Shown here: piece by piece, positions 36,855 through 44,780 of the stretch
How positions within the stretch are numbered: the stretch's first letter is position 1
How the letters are laid out: every line of letters starts with the position of its first letter
Origin: Serratia marcescens
GTDB taxonomy: Bacteria > Pseudomonadota > Gammaproteobacteria > Enterobacterales > Enterobacteriaceae
Direction: 5' to 3'
Length of the DNA: 64,000 nt
NCBI RefSeq assembly: GCF_029846115.1
Contig: NZ_JARVZZ010000001.1
Location: 1,860,001-1,924,000 of the forward strand
Translations under genes and position numbers: made by a program
Notes under the pieces: model-generated
Seen by the model: only the letters and a program-made list of their open reading frames with translations
Database searches by the model: none
What the model was told of the DNA's origin: nothing

Positions 36855-37385
36855 CTACTGTTTCTTCATCATCTTGCCACGCATTTCTTCACTCATCATT
36901 TTATTCGAGCTGGAGATTACGCAGTTATATTGCTTGCCTTGGTTGATGATCATAAAGGTGCTGACCGGATTTTTAAAATCCTTGTCGATGGTGAAATAAA
37001 TATAGGCCTGCGGCAATGCGGCCGGTTTAAAGGCGCCGAAGGCATACACATCCGCCAGGCCCAGTGCGGAGAGATCGACGGTCAGTTCCATCGGTTGTTT
37101 GTCGTTCGGCGACGGGAACATCGATTTGGCCGACATCATCATGGTGCTGCTGTTGATGGTGTAATCGGTTTTAACCTTCATGCCCATATATTTCGATTCC
37201 GGCATGGAAAGTTCTTTCTTGCAGGCGGCGTCGTGCTGCGGTGCCGGGCTGCCGTTTTCCATCACGGCGTGCACGTGTTCCAGCGTCACTTCCGCGCTGC
37301 CGGTGGTAGGTTGCGCATCGGCCGCGTAAGCCGCGCCGCTGAAGGCGGCCATAGAGGTAAGGATGATGCCTGTAACGATTTTCAT
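36855..37385 (-). CDS. Exported protein of unknown function
   Basis: 176 residues with a clear signal peptide (MKIVTGIILTSMAAFSGAAYA, cleavage after AYA). Start ATG 37385 with GGAG 7 bases upstream. The mature protein is small and soluble, with two Cys (DAACKKEL and QYNCVISSS) that may form a disulfide, and Met-rich stretches at SSTMMMSAKSM and at the C-terminus (KMMSEEMRGKMMKK), which might bind metal. I do not recognise the family. Confidence 0.75.
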   Translation of the reverse strand: MKIVTGIILTSMAAFSGAAYAADAQPTTGSAEVTLEHVHAVMENGSPAPQHDAACKKELSMPESKYMGMKVKTDYTINSSTMMMSAKSMFPSPNDKQPMELTVDLSALGLADVYAFGAFKPAALPQAYIYFTIDKDFKNPVSTFMIINQGKQYNCVISSSNKMMSEEMRGKMMKKQ

Positions 37386-37788
37386 TGTCGCTCTCCGGAA
37401 TATTAATAATGATATTAATTGCGGTGTGTAGCCTATTGGCTTGATCAAACGCAAGGTTACCCATTCCGTGGAAATAAGATCCCCTCGGAATATTGTTGTA
37501 AAATGGTTTTTCCACCCTCGTGGCTAGCGGGGTTTATTTAACTTTGCTAAACGCCTTTCTCTTTTTTATTCAGCGTTTTTACCTGCATATAAATAGTATG
37601 TCTAAACATAGCCAATGTTTAGAATATACACAAATTATTGCGGTTTTTTTCTGCATTCATCTTTCATTTTTAATCTGGTTGTAAGTATTTTATTGATATG
37701 CAGGGAGTTATTTTTTTTACGTTGGAAACACTCTGTGAAGCGTTATTTATGTGATTCGTGCAGTTACATAAATAACGTCGAGGGTAAT
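37386..37788. other. AT-rich intergenic region
   Basis: About 400 bp holding the promoter of the exported-protein gene. Otherwise nothing identifiable. The sequence 37500-37790 is notably AT-rich. Confidence 0.4.
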
Positions 37789-37851
37789 ATGGATATATTG
37801 CCAGGCTTATTATTCACTTTGTTTGGAATAATCACCTTTATCTGCGGTTAG
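37789..37851 (+). CDS. Possible 20-residue hydrophobic peptide
   Basis: ATG with GAGGG four bases upstream opens a 20-codon frame, MDILPGLLFTLFGIITFICG. This is a single transmembrane-like helix, in the style of enterobacterial small membrane proteins. It overlaps the convergent LysR gene by 4 bp. There is no homology evidence; it could be chance. Confidence 0.3.
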   Translation: MDILPGLLFTLFGIITFICG

Positions 37852-38768
37852 CGGTCGTCCAGCAGCGGCGGTATTTCCCGGCAAAAAAATTCGATCAGCG
37901 CTTTTACCGCCGGTGGCACACCACGCCGTGATGGGTAAAGCAGCACCAGCTCGCCATTTTGTGGATGCCACCCGCTGAGCACCTCTTGTAAATCCCCCCG
38001 CGCGAGCGCCTGGCGGCAGGCATAGTAGGGGATACCGCAGATGCCTTGTCCATCAAGGGCGGCATGCAGGATGACCTGCAAATTATCGCTGCTTAACCGG
38101 GGCGAGAAGGGCACGTTAATCACGGCGTTTTCCGGCCCGTAGAGCCGCCAGCCCGGCGCGCCTTGCTGTGGCGGGTAAAGCAGGCAGGGCATATCGCTCA
38201 GCTGCTGTGGCGTTGCGGGGGCGCCGTGTCGCGCCAGCCATGCCGGGCTGGCAGCCAGCAGCCATTTGGCGGTGCCGAGCCGCCGTTGAATGAGCCCTGC
38301 GGCCTCGTTGGCGATGCCAAGTCCGCGGAGGGTGAAGTCCAGCCCTTCTTCCAACAGATCTACCCGTCGGGCAGTGACGTGCGTTTCCACGTTCACTCGG
38401 GGGAAGCGCGCCATGAACGTCGGCAAAATAGATGCGATCACTTCGTCCGCCAGCAGCGGTGACACGCTGAAGCGTACGGTACCGTTCGGTTCGGCCAGCG
38501 TGCGCAAGGCCGCCTGCTGGGCCTGATGCGCTTGCTGCATCATTGCGACGCAGTGCTGATAGACCTCGTGGCCGACGTCGGTGAGTTGGAGACGCCGCGA
38601 GGTTCTTTGCAGCAACCGCAGGTTGAGTTGGCGTTCCAATTGCGCCACCTGGCGACTCAGGCGAGAGGTTGGGATGCCCAGCGCTTTGCCGGCAGCGGTA
38701 AATCCTTTGTGCTCAACGACCTGGGTGAAAAAATACATGGCGTTGAGATCGAGCGGAAAAACAGACAT
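37848..38768 (-). CDS. LysR-family transcriptional regulator
   Basis: 306 residues from ATG 38768 (GAGG seven bases upstream). N-terminal winged helix-turn-helix (LNAMYFFTQVVEHKGFTAAG...LGIPTSRLSRQVAQLE) and a type 2 periplasmic-binding-like effector domain from about residue 88. Divergent from the YcaC-like hydrolase gene across a 115-bp gap, the classic layout for a LysR regulator of its neighbour. Effector unknown. Confidence 0.92.
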   Translation of the reverse strand: MSVFPLDLNAMYFFTQVVEHKGFTAAGKALGIPTSRLSRQVAQLERQLNLRLLQRTSRRLQLTDVGHEVYQHCVAMMQQAHQAQQAALRTLAEPNGTVRFSVSPLLADEVIASILPTFMARFPRVNVETHVTARRVDLLEEGLDFTLRGLGIANEAAGLIQRRLGTAKWLLAASPAWLARHGAPATPQQLSDMPCLLYPPQQGAPGWRLYGPENAVINVPFSPRLSSDNLQVILHAALDGQGICGIPYYACRQALARGDLQEVLSGWHPQNGELVLLYPSRRGVPPAVKALIEFFCREIPPLLDDR

Positions 38769-38883
38769 CGCGCACCTCATTGTGATCATTTTTGCAATGA
38801 TAGCTTCTATTGTCGCCTATTTAACCCTCATTGATGCGGTTTTATCCTGCAGGCACACCATTGTTGAAATGAGGATAAGCATC

Positions 38884-39606
38884 ATGAAAACCCTTTACCG
38901 CACGTTGGCCTTGGCCATTGCGATGGCCGGGGCGGCGCAGCCGGCCTTCGCCGCGCCGACTGCGTCGCAGCCACATACTCAGACGCAGCAGGCGTCTGGC
39001 CCTTTGCAGCTGTTGGATCGCAACAACTCGGTACTGTTGTTGGTTGACCATCAGATCGGCCTGATCACCGGCGTGCGTGATATGGACAGCGCGACGCTGA
39101 AACATAACGTCGTGGCGCTCGCCAAAGCGGCCCAGGTGATGGGGATCCCGGTGGTCGTGACGTCGACCGGTGCCAACGGTCCGTTCGGGCCTATCATTCC
39201 GGAGCTCAAGGCTGCGTTGCCGGGTGTGAAAATTATCGATCGCCACAGCGTCAACGCCTGGGACGACGCAAACGTGCGCAAAGCGGTCGAGGCCACCGGC
39301 CGCAAAAAGATCGTGATCGCCGGCGTATCGCTGGAAGTGTGTGCCGGGTTCCCGGCGATCACCGCCAAAGCGGCGGGGTACGACACCTATGTGGTGATCG
39401 ATGCTTCCGGCACTTTCAACCAGTCCAAGCATGAAGCGGGGATGGCTCGGCTGATTCAGGCCGGAGTGATCCCGACGGATTACGGTACGGTGGGAGTAGA
39501 GTGGCTGGGGGATAATGGCGATGCCAAAGCCGGTGAACTGTACGGGGCGCTGGATATGCCGGCGACGACTTTGGTGAACCAGCTGTTCCAGGCCAAGGGC
39601 AAATAG
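38884..39606 (+). CDS. YcaC-like cysteine hydrolase with a signal peptide
   Basis: 240 residues of the isochorismatase-like hydrolase superfamily, closest in pattern to YcaC (SVLLLVDHQIGLI, NAWDDANVRKAVEATGRKKIVIAGV, LEVCAGFPAI, DASGTFN). Catalytic Asp55 and Cys153 are visible. Unlike YcaC, it begins with a signal peptide (MKTLYRTLALAIAMAGAAQPAFA) and so should be periplasmic. Start ATG 38884, after GAGG. A much longer open frame upstream is not coding. Probably controlled by the divergent LysR gene. Substrate unknown. Confidence 0.88.
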   Translation: MKTLYRTLALAIAMAGAAQPAFAAPTASQPHTQTQQASGPLQLLDRNNSVLLLVDHQIGLITGVRDMDSATLKHNVVALAKAAQVMGIPVVVTSTGANGPFGPIIPELKAALPGVKIIDRHSVNAWDDANVRKAVEATGRKKIVIAGVSLEVCAGFPAITAKAAGYDTYVVIDASGTFNQSKHEAGMARLIQAGVIPTDYGTVGVEWLGDNGDAKAGELYGALDMPATTLVNQLFQAKGK

Positions 39607-39691
39607 CGCTTGGCCTGATGGCGATATTTTTCAACCCCGCTAACCGCCTGCGCTAGAATCAGGCGGTTTTCTCTTGGAAAAGGATATCGCC

Positions 39692-40789
39692 ATGGCCGCC
39701 TGGGCCCTTTTGATCGTCGGTTGGTTGTTGATTTGGCAGGATCACCCGGTTTTCGGCGTGCTGTGCATCGCGCTGTTTGCCGTGCTGCAATGGGTGAAGT
39801 ACGCCGCTAAAAGCGCGCAAGACCCCGAAGAGGCCGCAGAGTGGCGTAAGACCGACTGGCGCTCGCAGCCGATTGAAATGGCGCACGCCGGCGACAGCGA
39901 TCGGCGGATTGGCGGCGTGGGGGAGCTGGGTATGGGCGGCCCCAATTTTTGGACGCTGCTGCTGCGTGACGGGGCGATTGTGCATAGCGCCTGTGCCGCG
40001 CCGCAGGACGTGGACAGCGGCAAGCTGCGCCTGATCCCGACCCGTAGCCGCGAGGGGGAGGGGCTGACGGTGTACGAGCCTGCCGCCCGGGTGATGTACG
40101 CGCTGCCTGCATTGACCGATCGCGAGCAGGACGCGTTGGCCGCCGGTTCCGCCGAGGCGCTGGCGCGGCTGCGGGCGAAATGCCGGCAGGCGGAGGCCAC
40201 GCCGTTGCATGCGGTGCGCGGTCTGTGGGTGCCGCTGTGGACAGAGGATCCGGCCGATCGTCTGGAGATCGCCTTACCCAACGGCCGCGCGCTGGCGGCG
40301 CGCTCGATGTTGCCGGCGGATCTGCGCCATGCGGACGATCCTGCCGCGCTGCTGCACGCGCCGCCTTATGAGCTGTTGCTGGATAACCGGCCAACCGATC
40401 GCTTCGTGCGCGATCTTGAGCGCGTGGCGGGATCCCCGGCGGGTGACGGCTTGAGCGTCGGTGGCTGCCAGTTCCACGGCGAGCATATTGTCGATGGCCT
40501 GTACCATCTGTACTTCGCCGGCGAGTGGTTCAGCCTGCTCTCTTACGCACACAAACCGGCGGGCGGGCGCGGTTCGGACACCACTTTTTTCGTCGAGCGG
40601 GTCGAGCCGCAAGACGGCGGTGTGTTCGTGATTGAATGGGATGCCTACGGCGTGGAGCCCGACGGGCGTGCGCCGCGTGTCGCGGCGCCGCCGGTCTTGG
40701 TTATCGCGGTGAGTTGGCAGGAAACGCCGCTGCAGCTGCCCACGGCCAATAACCGCGTGACCGTGCGCTTGCCCAACGCCACGGCGTAA
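39692..40789 (+). CDS. Membrane-anchored protein of unknown function
   Basis: 365 residues from ATG 39692 (AAAAGGA upstream). An N-terminal hydrophobic stretch (about residues 3-38, two short helices) anchors a large soluble domain without motifs I recognise. GC-rich and well-formed codon use. Convergent with a three-gene unknown operon on the other strand (3' ends 3 bp apart). No function can be assigned. Confidence 0.75.
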   Translation: MAAWALLIVGWLLIWQDHPVFGVLCIALFAVLQWVKYAAKSAQDPEEAAEWRKTDWRSQPIEMAHAGDSDRRIGGVGELGMGGPNFWTLLLRDGAIVHSACAAPQDVDSGKLRLIPTRSREGEGLTVYEPAARVMYALPALTDREQDALAAGSAEALARLRAKCRQAEATPLHAVRGLWVPLWTEDPADRLEIALPNGRALAARSMLPADLRHADDPAALLHAPPYELLLDNRPTDRFVRDLERVAGSPAGDGLSVGGCQFHGEHIVDGLYHLYFAGEWFSLLSYAHKPAGGRGSDTTFFVERVEPQDGGVFVIEWDAYGVEPDGRAPRVAAPPVLVIAVSWQETPLQLPTANNRVTVRLPNATA

Positions 40790-40792
40790 GGT

Positions 40793-41497
40793 TTAAGGCA
40801 GCACCCTGACTTCGCCGTTGTGCAAGGTCAGTAAGGCGATCGGGCTGCCGGAGAAGCACTCCCTAAAGATCCAGTCGCTGGGCCGAAACGCCGCCGCAGG
40901 CAGCCCGGCCTGCCACTCTTCCCACTGCGGGGTCGGCTTATCCGGCGGTAAAGAGAAAGAGACCAGCCAACCGGCTTCGCAGCGTACCCTTTGGCCGCTT
41001 GGGCGGGTAAAGGTGTGCGCGCTCGCCAGCTCCATCACCGGCGGTAAAACCTCGAAGGCGATGATCGGCACGCCGGCCACGCTTTGCGGCTGAGGAAAAC
41101 GCACGGCGGTCACGCCGTCCATCGTGATAGGGCTGTCTTCGGTGCCGGGCAGGCGTGGCTCCTGGCGGTTTACCCAACTGCCTTTCGGTAGCGTCGTTTC
41201 ACCGAACGGCTTTGCTTCGTCGAGCGTCAGGTAGCTGCGTTGATTCCAACGATCTTCCGCCCGCTGGCTCTTGAAATCCTGGATGACGATGCCGATAAGC
41301 ATCAGCGCGCACGCCACCGGGTAGACTGCCAGCGCCGAGGCCAGCAGATAGCCGCCCCAGGAGAGCGGCGGTCGCGGGCGGCCGCAGCGGGCAGAAGCGT
41401 AGCGCCATCCCCACCAGGCGATCAGGATGCCGGTGAGCAGCAGGGCCAACAACAGCGCCAGCAGCCCCGCGGCGCCGGCGCCATAACCTAACAGCAT
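40793..41497 (-). CDS. Unknown membrane protein, third gene of a three-gene operon
   Basis: 234 residues from ATG 41497 (AAGGAA upstream). Two hydrophobic segments (about 9-27 and 47-68) precede a soluble region with one Cys pair candidate (RVRCEAGW and FRECFSGS). Follows the preceding gene by 16 bp. Not recognised. Confidence 0.75.
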   Translation of the reverse strand: MLLGYGAGAAGLLALLLALLLTGILIAWWGWRYASARCGRPRPPLSWGGYLLASALAVYPVACALMLIGIVIQDFKSQRAEDRWNQRSYLTLDEAKPFGETTLPKGSWVNRQEPRLPGTEDSPITMDGVTAVRFPQPQSVAGVPIIAFEVLPPVMELASAHTFTRPSGQRVRCEAGWLVSFSLPPDKPTPQWEEWQAGLPAAAFRPSDWIFRECFSGSPIALLTLHNGEVRVLP

Positions 41498-41513
41498 GGC
41501 AAGTTCCTTATGT

Positions 41514-42689
41514 TCACGGCGTGGTGGAGCGATAGCGAACGAAGTAGGGCAGTGGCGGGGTCTCTCCGTCATCGCCATAGTGGCTTTCCGGTTCGATCAC
41601 GGTCTGACGTGCGTCGTCGCGCCCGTTGTAGCGATACTCCAACGGCTGCCGGTAGCGCACGTCGGATGAGCGCAGATCGAAAATCAGCGAAAGGCGCGCA
41701 TCGCCGTTATCCGTTTGGGCGACCAGCTTGTCGTTGCCCGCCCACAGCTGATACAGCGATTTATCACCGTTTTCCAACAGCACCGTCAGCTGCCCGTCAG
41801 ATTGATAACGCAGAAGCTGATACAGCCCTCTGTCCAGCGTTTGCGCGATCAGGTAGATGCCGCCATCCGGAGCCTGCGCGCTTTCCTTCACGCGCACCGC
41901 GAGCCAATGCAGTTCGGCCACCTCGCCGGTTTTGCCGTTAACGGCAATATGCAAGGCGCCGGAGCCGAGCACCGGGTTCATCCAGAACAGCACGCGTTCG
42001 CCATCAACGGCGGTAAAGATCTCGGGCATGGATTTGCGCTTACCGGAGGCGTTAGCCGTCGGTGAGTCCTCCTCGCCGCGCTCAAAGCCCAGCAGCTGCC
42101 GCGCGTCCAGCTGTGCCGGCAGATCCAGCGTTTGCTGCCAATGGGTGCCAAAGTCCGGGCTGTAGAATACGCCTTCGGTGCTGATGAAATACAGCGCGCG
42201 TTTCCCCGGCAGCGCCACCAGCTTGCCGCCGATAAAGGAAGGCAGGTTGTCGTCACCCTCCGGCCAGGGGATCAGTGGCCCGATGGTGCCCCGTTGCACA
42301 TCGACCAGCCTGCGCCCCTTGGACAGAAAAAGCACGCACTCCTGCTCGACGCAAACCGCATCGTAGATCAACTCGTCGAGTTGCCCCAGCATCTGCAGCC
42401 CCTTAGGGCCGGTGAATAACACCTGGCTGAGGTAGTTGGCCGCCCAGCCGTAAAAGCTATTGTAGGCCCCGCGTTCACTCCTTTTGCTGATGAGCAGCAG
42501 AGCGCCGTCCTGCGCCGGGTAGCTGTGGATGAGATCGTAACGGGCTATCGTCGGCAAGGCCTCGTCGCTCTGGGTCCATTGCCACTGTGCATAGCGTTGC
42601 TCAGGGGCGAGGAAATAGACGCCCAGCGCGCTGGCCAAAAACAGCGTCAGGATAATAAGGGGTCTTTTATAAAGCGTTAACGTCATCAT
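41514..42689 (-). CDS. Unknown membrane-anchored protein with a BNR-like repeat
   Basis: 391 residues. The ATG at 42689 overlaps the preceding stop (ATGA). An N-terminal hydrophobic helix (about residues 9-27) is followed by a periplasmic-looking domain. GVFYSPDFGTHWQQTL resembles a BNR/Asp-box (SxDxGxxW), and repeated YQLLRYQSDG- and YQLWAGNDK-type segments suggest a beta-propeller. Middle gene of an unknown operon. Function not assigned. Confidence 0.72.
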   Translation of the reverse strand: MMTLTLYKRPLIILTLFLASALGVYFLAPEQRYAQWQWTQSDEALPTIARYDLIHSYPAQDGALLLISKRSERGAYNSFYGWAANYLSQVLFTGPKGLQMLGQLDELIYDAVCVEQECVLFLSKGRRLVDVQRGTIGPLIPWPEGDDNLPSFIGGKLVALPGKRALYFISTEGVFYSPDFGTHWQQTLDLPAQLDARQLLGFERGEEDSPTANASGKRKSMPEIFTAVDGERVLFWMNPVLGSGALHIAVNGKTGEVAELHWLAVRVKESAQAPDGGIYLIAQTLDRGLYQLLRYQSDGQLTVLLENGDKSLYQLWAGNDKLVAQTDNGDARLSLIFDLRSSDVRYRQPLEYRYNGRDDARQTVIEPESHYGDDGETPPLPYFVRYRSTTP

Positions 42690-43972
42690 TTCAGCTCCGT
42701 CACCTGTTCCTGCCGCCATAGCCTGCGGCGCAGATGGCGCAGGTATTTGAACGTCTTAAACGTGCGGTGCTGGTCAAAAGAGTAAAAGCGGCAGATCTGG
42801 GCGAAGCCCTCGATCAGCAGCGCCAGGCCGCTGACCATCAGCATCAGCAAGAGAAGAATCGGTGGCAATTCACTGCCGAGACGCTTCAGGGTCCAGGCAT
42901 CCAGGTAAAAGCCCACCGGGGTATCGGCGTTATCCACCACCGCCAGGCCGAGCACAAAGCACGTCACGATCGCGCCCAAAATGAAGACAACGCGCGCGCT
43001 CAGGTTAAGGCCGGCTTCGGTGAAGTAGCGATTGCCGCCGATGAGATAGGTCTGGCGATCGCGATGGTTGATGATCCCACGCACCGTAGGGAGCTCGGGG
43101 ACGGTGTCGCTCTCGCAATACAGCACCTGCAGCGGATCGCCTTTGGCGATGAAAAGCGGATGTTGCCGACGAAATACCGGATGCAGTTTGGTATTGGGGA
43201 CGTTGAGCGCGCGGGTCGTCAACGCGAAGTGCGTCTCCTTCTGGCGCCACGCATAAGTGTCCAAATACTGCACCTGCCGCGGGATCTCATAGTGGCAGAG
43301 TTCGTAGCTCAGGGCGTTGACCGTCTCGATGCCGGAGGCCTCGACGCCGTCAGGGAGGGGGAACTCGGTTTGTTGCGTTGTGGGCTCTGACGCGGCCTCT
43401 GCACTGACGGCCCGGTATCTGATGCCTGGGATTTTCAGGCTGAGCGAGCCGGGCGGCGTGACGTCTTGCCCCTGCAGCACGCGATCCAGCGCCCTGAGCA
43501 GGCGCCTGCGGCCGCGGTGCGCAATCAACAGGAGCTCCGAACCGACGAACAGCACCAGGCCGATGCCGATAAGGCCGGCGATAATGGCGATAAAGAACAG
43601 GACAATAGTCAGCCAGGAATCTTCCCGGTCCATGATGAAAAAGCCCGCCGGGAAACCGCCGGCCAGCACGACGCCCAGCAGCAGCAGGGCAAAGTATTTC
43701 AGCTTGTATTTCAGCGTTCTGTCAGGCTCCAGCCGGCCTTTAGTGCCGTGCAGCAGCCAGTGCAGCCAGTAGCTGCCGTCCCGCAGGCGGTGGGCGCCGA
43801 TCTTCACCCGATCGCCGGCGGCGAGCCTGGCCAGCAGATTTTCGCTGTCGCTGAAGTCGTCACGATAAAAAAAGAACGTCTGGCCGGAGGCGATGATCCT
43901 CACCAGATTATCGGGCGCCGTCTGTTGGCAGGCGCATTGTTCGACGGTCACATGAAAAAATTGGGTTTGCAT
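42686..43972 (-). CDS. Unknown multi-helix membrane protein, first gene of a three-gene operon
   Basis: 428 residues. A soluble N-terminal domain of about 90 residues contains a Cys pair (QCACQQ). Two helices follow (about 92-112 and 120-146), then a long cytoplasmic or periplasmic loop, then two more helices (about 330-352 and 370-392). ATG 43972 is preceded by a GGGA-type Shine-Dalgarno. Overlaps the next gene by 4 bp. Not recognised. Confidence 0.74.
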   Translation of the reverse strand: MQTQFFHVTVEQCACQQTAPDNLVRIIASGQTFFFYRDDFSDSENLLARLAAGDRVKIGAHRLRDGSYWLHWLLHGTKGRLEPDRTLKYKLKYFALLLLGVVLAGGFPAGFFIMDREDSWLTIVLFFIAIIAGLIGIGLVLFVGSELLLIAHRGRRRLLRALDRVLQGQDVTPPGSLSLKIPGIRYRAVSAEAASEPTTQQTEFPLPDGVEASGIETVNALSYELCHYEIPRQVQYLDTYAWRQKETHFALTTRALNVPNTKLHPVFRRQHPLFIAKGDPLQVLYCESDTVPELPTVRGIINHRDRQTYLIGGNRYFTEAGLNLSARVVFILGAIVTCFVLGLAVVDNADTPVGFYLDAWTLKRLGSELPPILLLLMLMVSGLALLIEGFAQICRFYSFDQHRTFKTFKYLRHLRRRLWRQEQVTELK

Positions 43973-44025
43973 GTCATTCCCTGTCGGCGGGCGTGGCCCG
44001 AAAATTCATCCCTGGCGCCGGGTAT

Positions 44026-44565
44026 TCAGCGCTTTTTCATCAACGGCAGCATGCGCACCAACGCATTGTCCTTGACGATATAGTGGTGGAACAGCGCGGC
44101 GGCGGCATGCAGGCCGATCAGCCAGTAGCCGAATGACGCCAGCGTTTTGTGCCAGCCGATAATCATCCGCGCCTGCGGCCGATCGGCCACGTCGGCGAAC
44201 GGCATCGGCAGGCCGAACAGATACCACTCCTTGCCGCCCAGATAGCGCGAGTACACCCCCAGCACCGGCAGCGTCAGCAGCAGCAGGTAAATCAGGGTGT
44301 GCGTCAGGTGCGCCAGGCCGGTTTGCCACTTCGGCGGTTTGGGCGCGATGGCGGGCGAGGGGTGGCGCCAGCGCAGGAACAGGCGGGCGATCATCAGCGC
44401 AAACACCGTTACGCCGCAGCTGAAGTGGGTGACAACCAGTACGTACCAGGGGGCGCTGCCCGGTTCGGCAAAGCCGCGCAGCTCGATGGTGACGCAGGTG
44501 ATGACCAGCAGGATCGCCACCAGCCAGTGCAGGCGAATTTGCCACGGCATGTAGGTGTTCTGCAC
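44026..44565 (-). CDS. cybB: Cytochrome b561 (CybB)
   Basis: 179-residue inner-membrane di-heme cytochrome with four helices; in E. coli it oxidises superoxide and reduces ubiquinone. Histidines expected to ligate haem occur in RLHWLVAI, VVTHFSCG, GWHKTLAS and GLHAAAAL. It begins MQNTYMPWQIRLHW. Monocistronic by position. Confidence 0.93.
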   Translation of the reverse strand: MQNTYMPWQIRLHWLVAILLVITCVTIELRGFAEPGSAPWYVLVVTHFSCGVTVFALMIARLFLRWRHPSPAIAPKPPKWQTGLAHLTHTLIYLLLLTLPVLGVYSRYLGGKEWYLFGLPMPFADVADRPQARMIIGWHKTLASFGYWLIGLHAAAALFHHYIVKDNALVRMLPLMKKR

Positions 44566-44750
44566 CGGGTTACCTTTTGATGTTAAAGGGTCTGTGTGCC
44601 GATGGTAACGAAATGTTACAGGCGAGGAAAGCGCCCGTGTGCAGTTTAAGCAAAATGCCAGGGGTTACACCGCTTATTAAGCTATGAATTTAGTGGGTTA
44701 AGTGCCTGGTGGCAGGGGAGGCAGCGAGCATCGTAAGTTGCGAAGTTAAT

Positions 44751-44774
44751 GCGCCGCAGCCCTCGCCGCGGCGC
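44751..44774 (-). terminator. GC-rich hairpin downstream of the peptide-binding protein gene
   Basis: GCGCCGC / GCGGCGC stem starting 7 bases beyond the stop codon on the reverse strand. No T run, so weak evidence. Confidence 0.4.
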
Positions 44775-44780
44775 CCGGGA

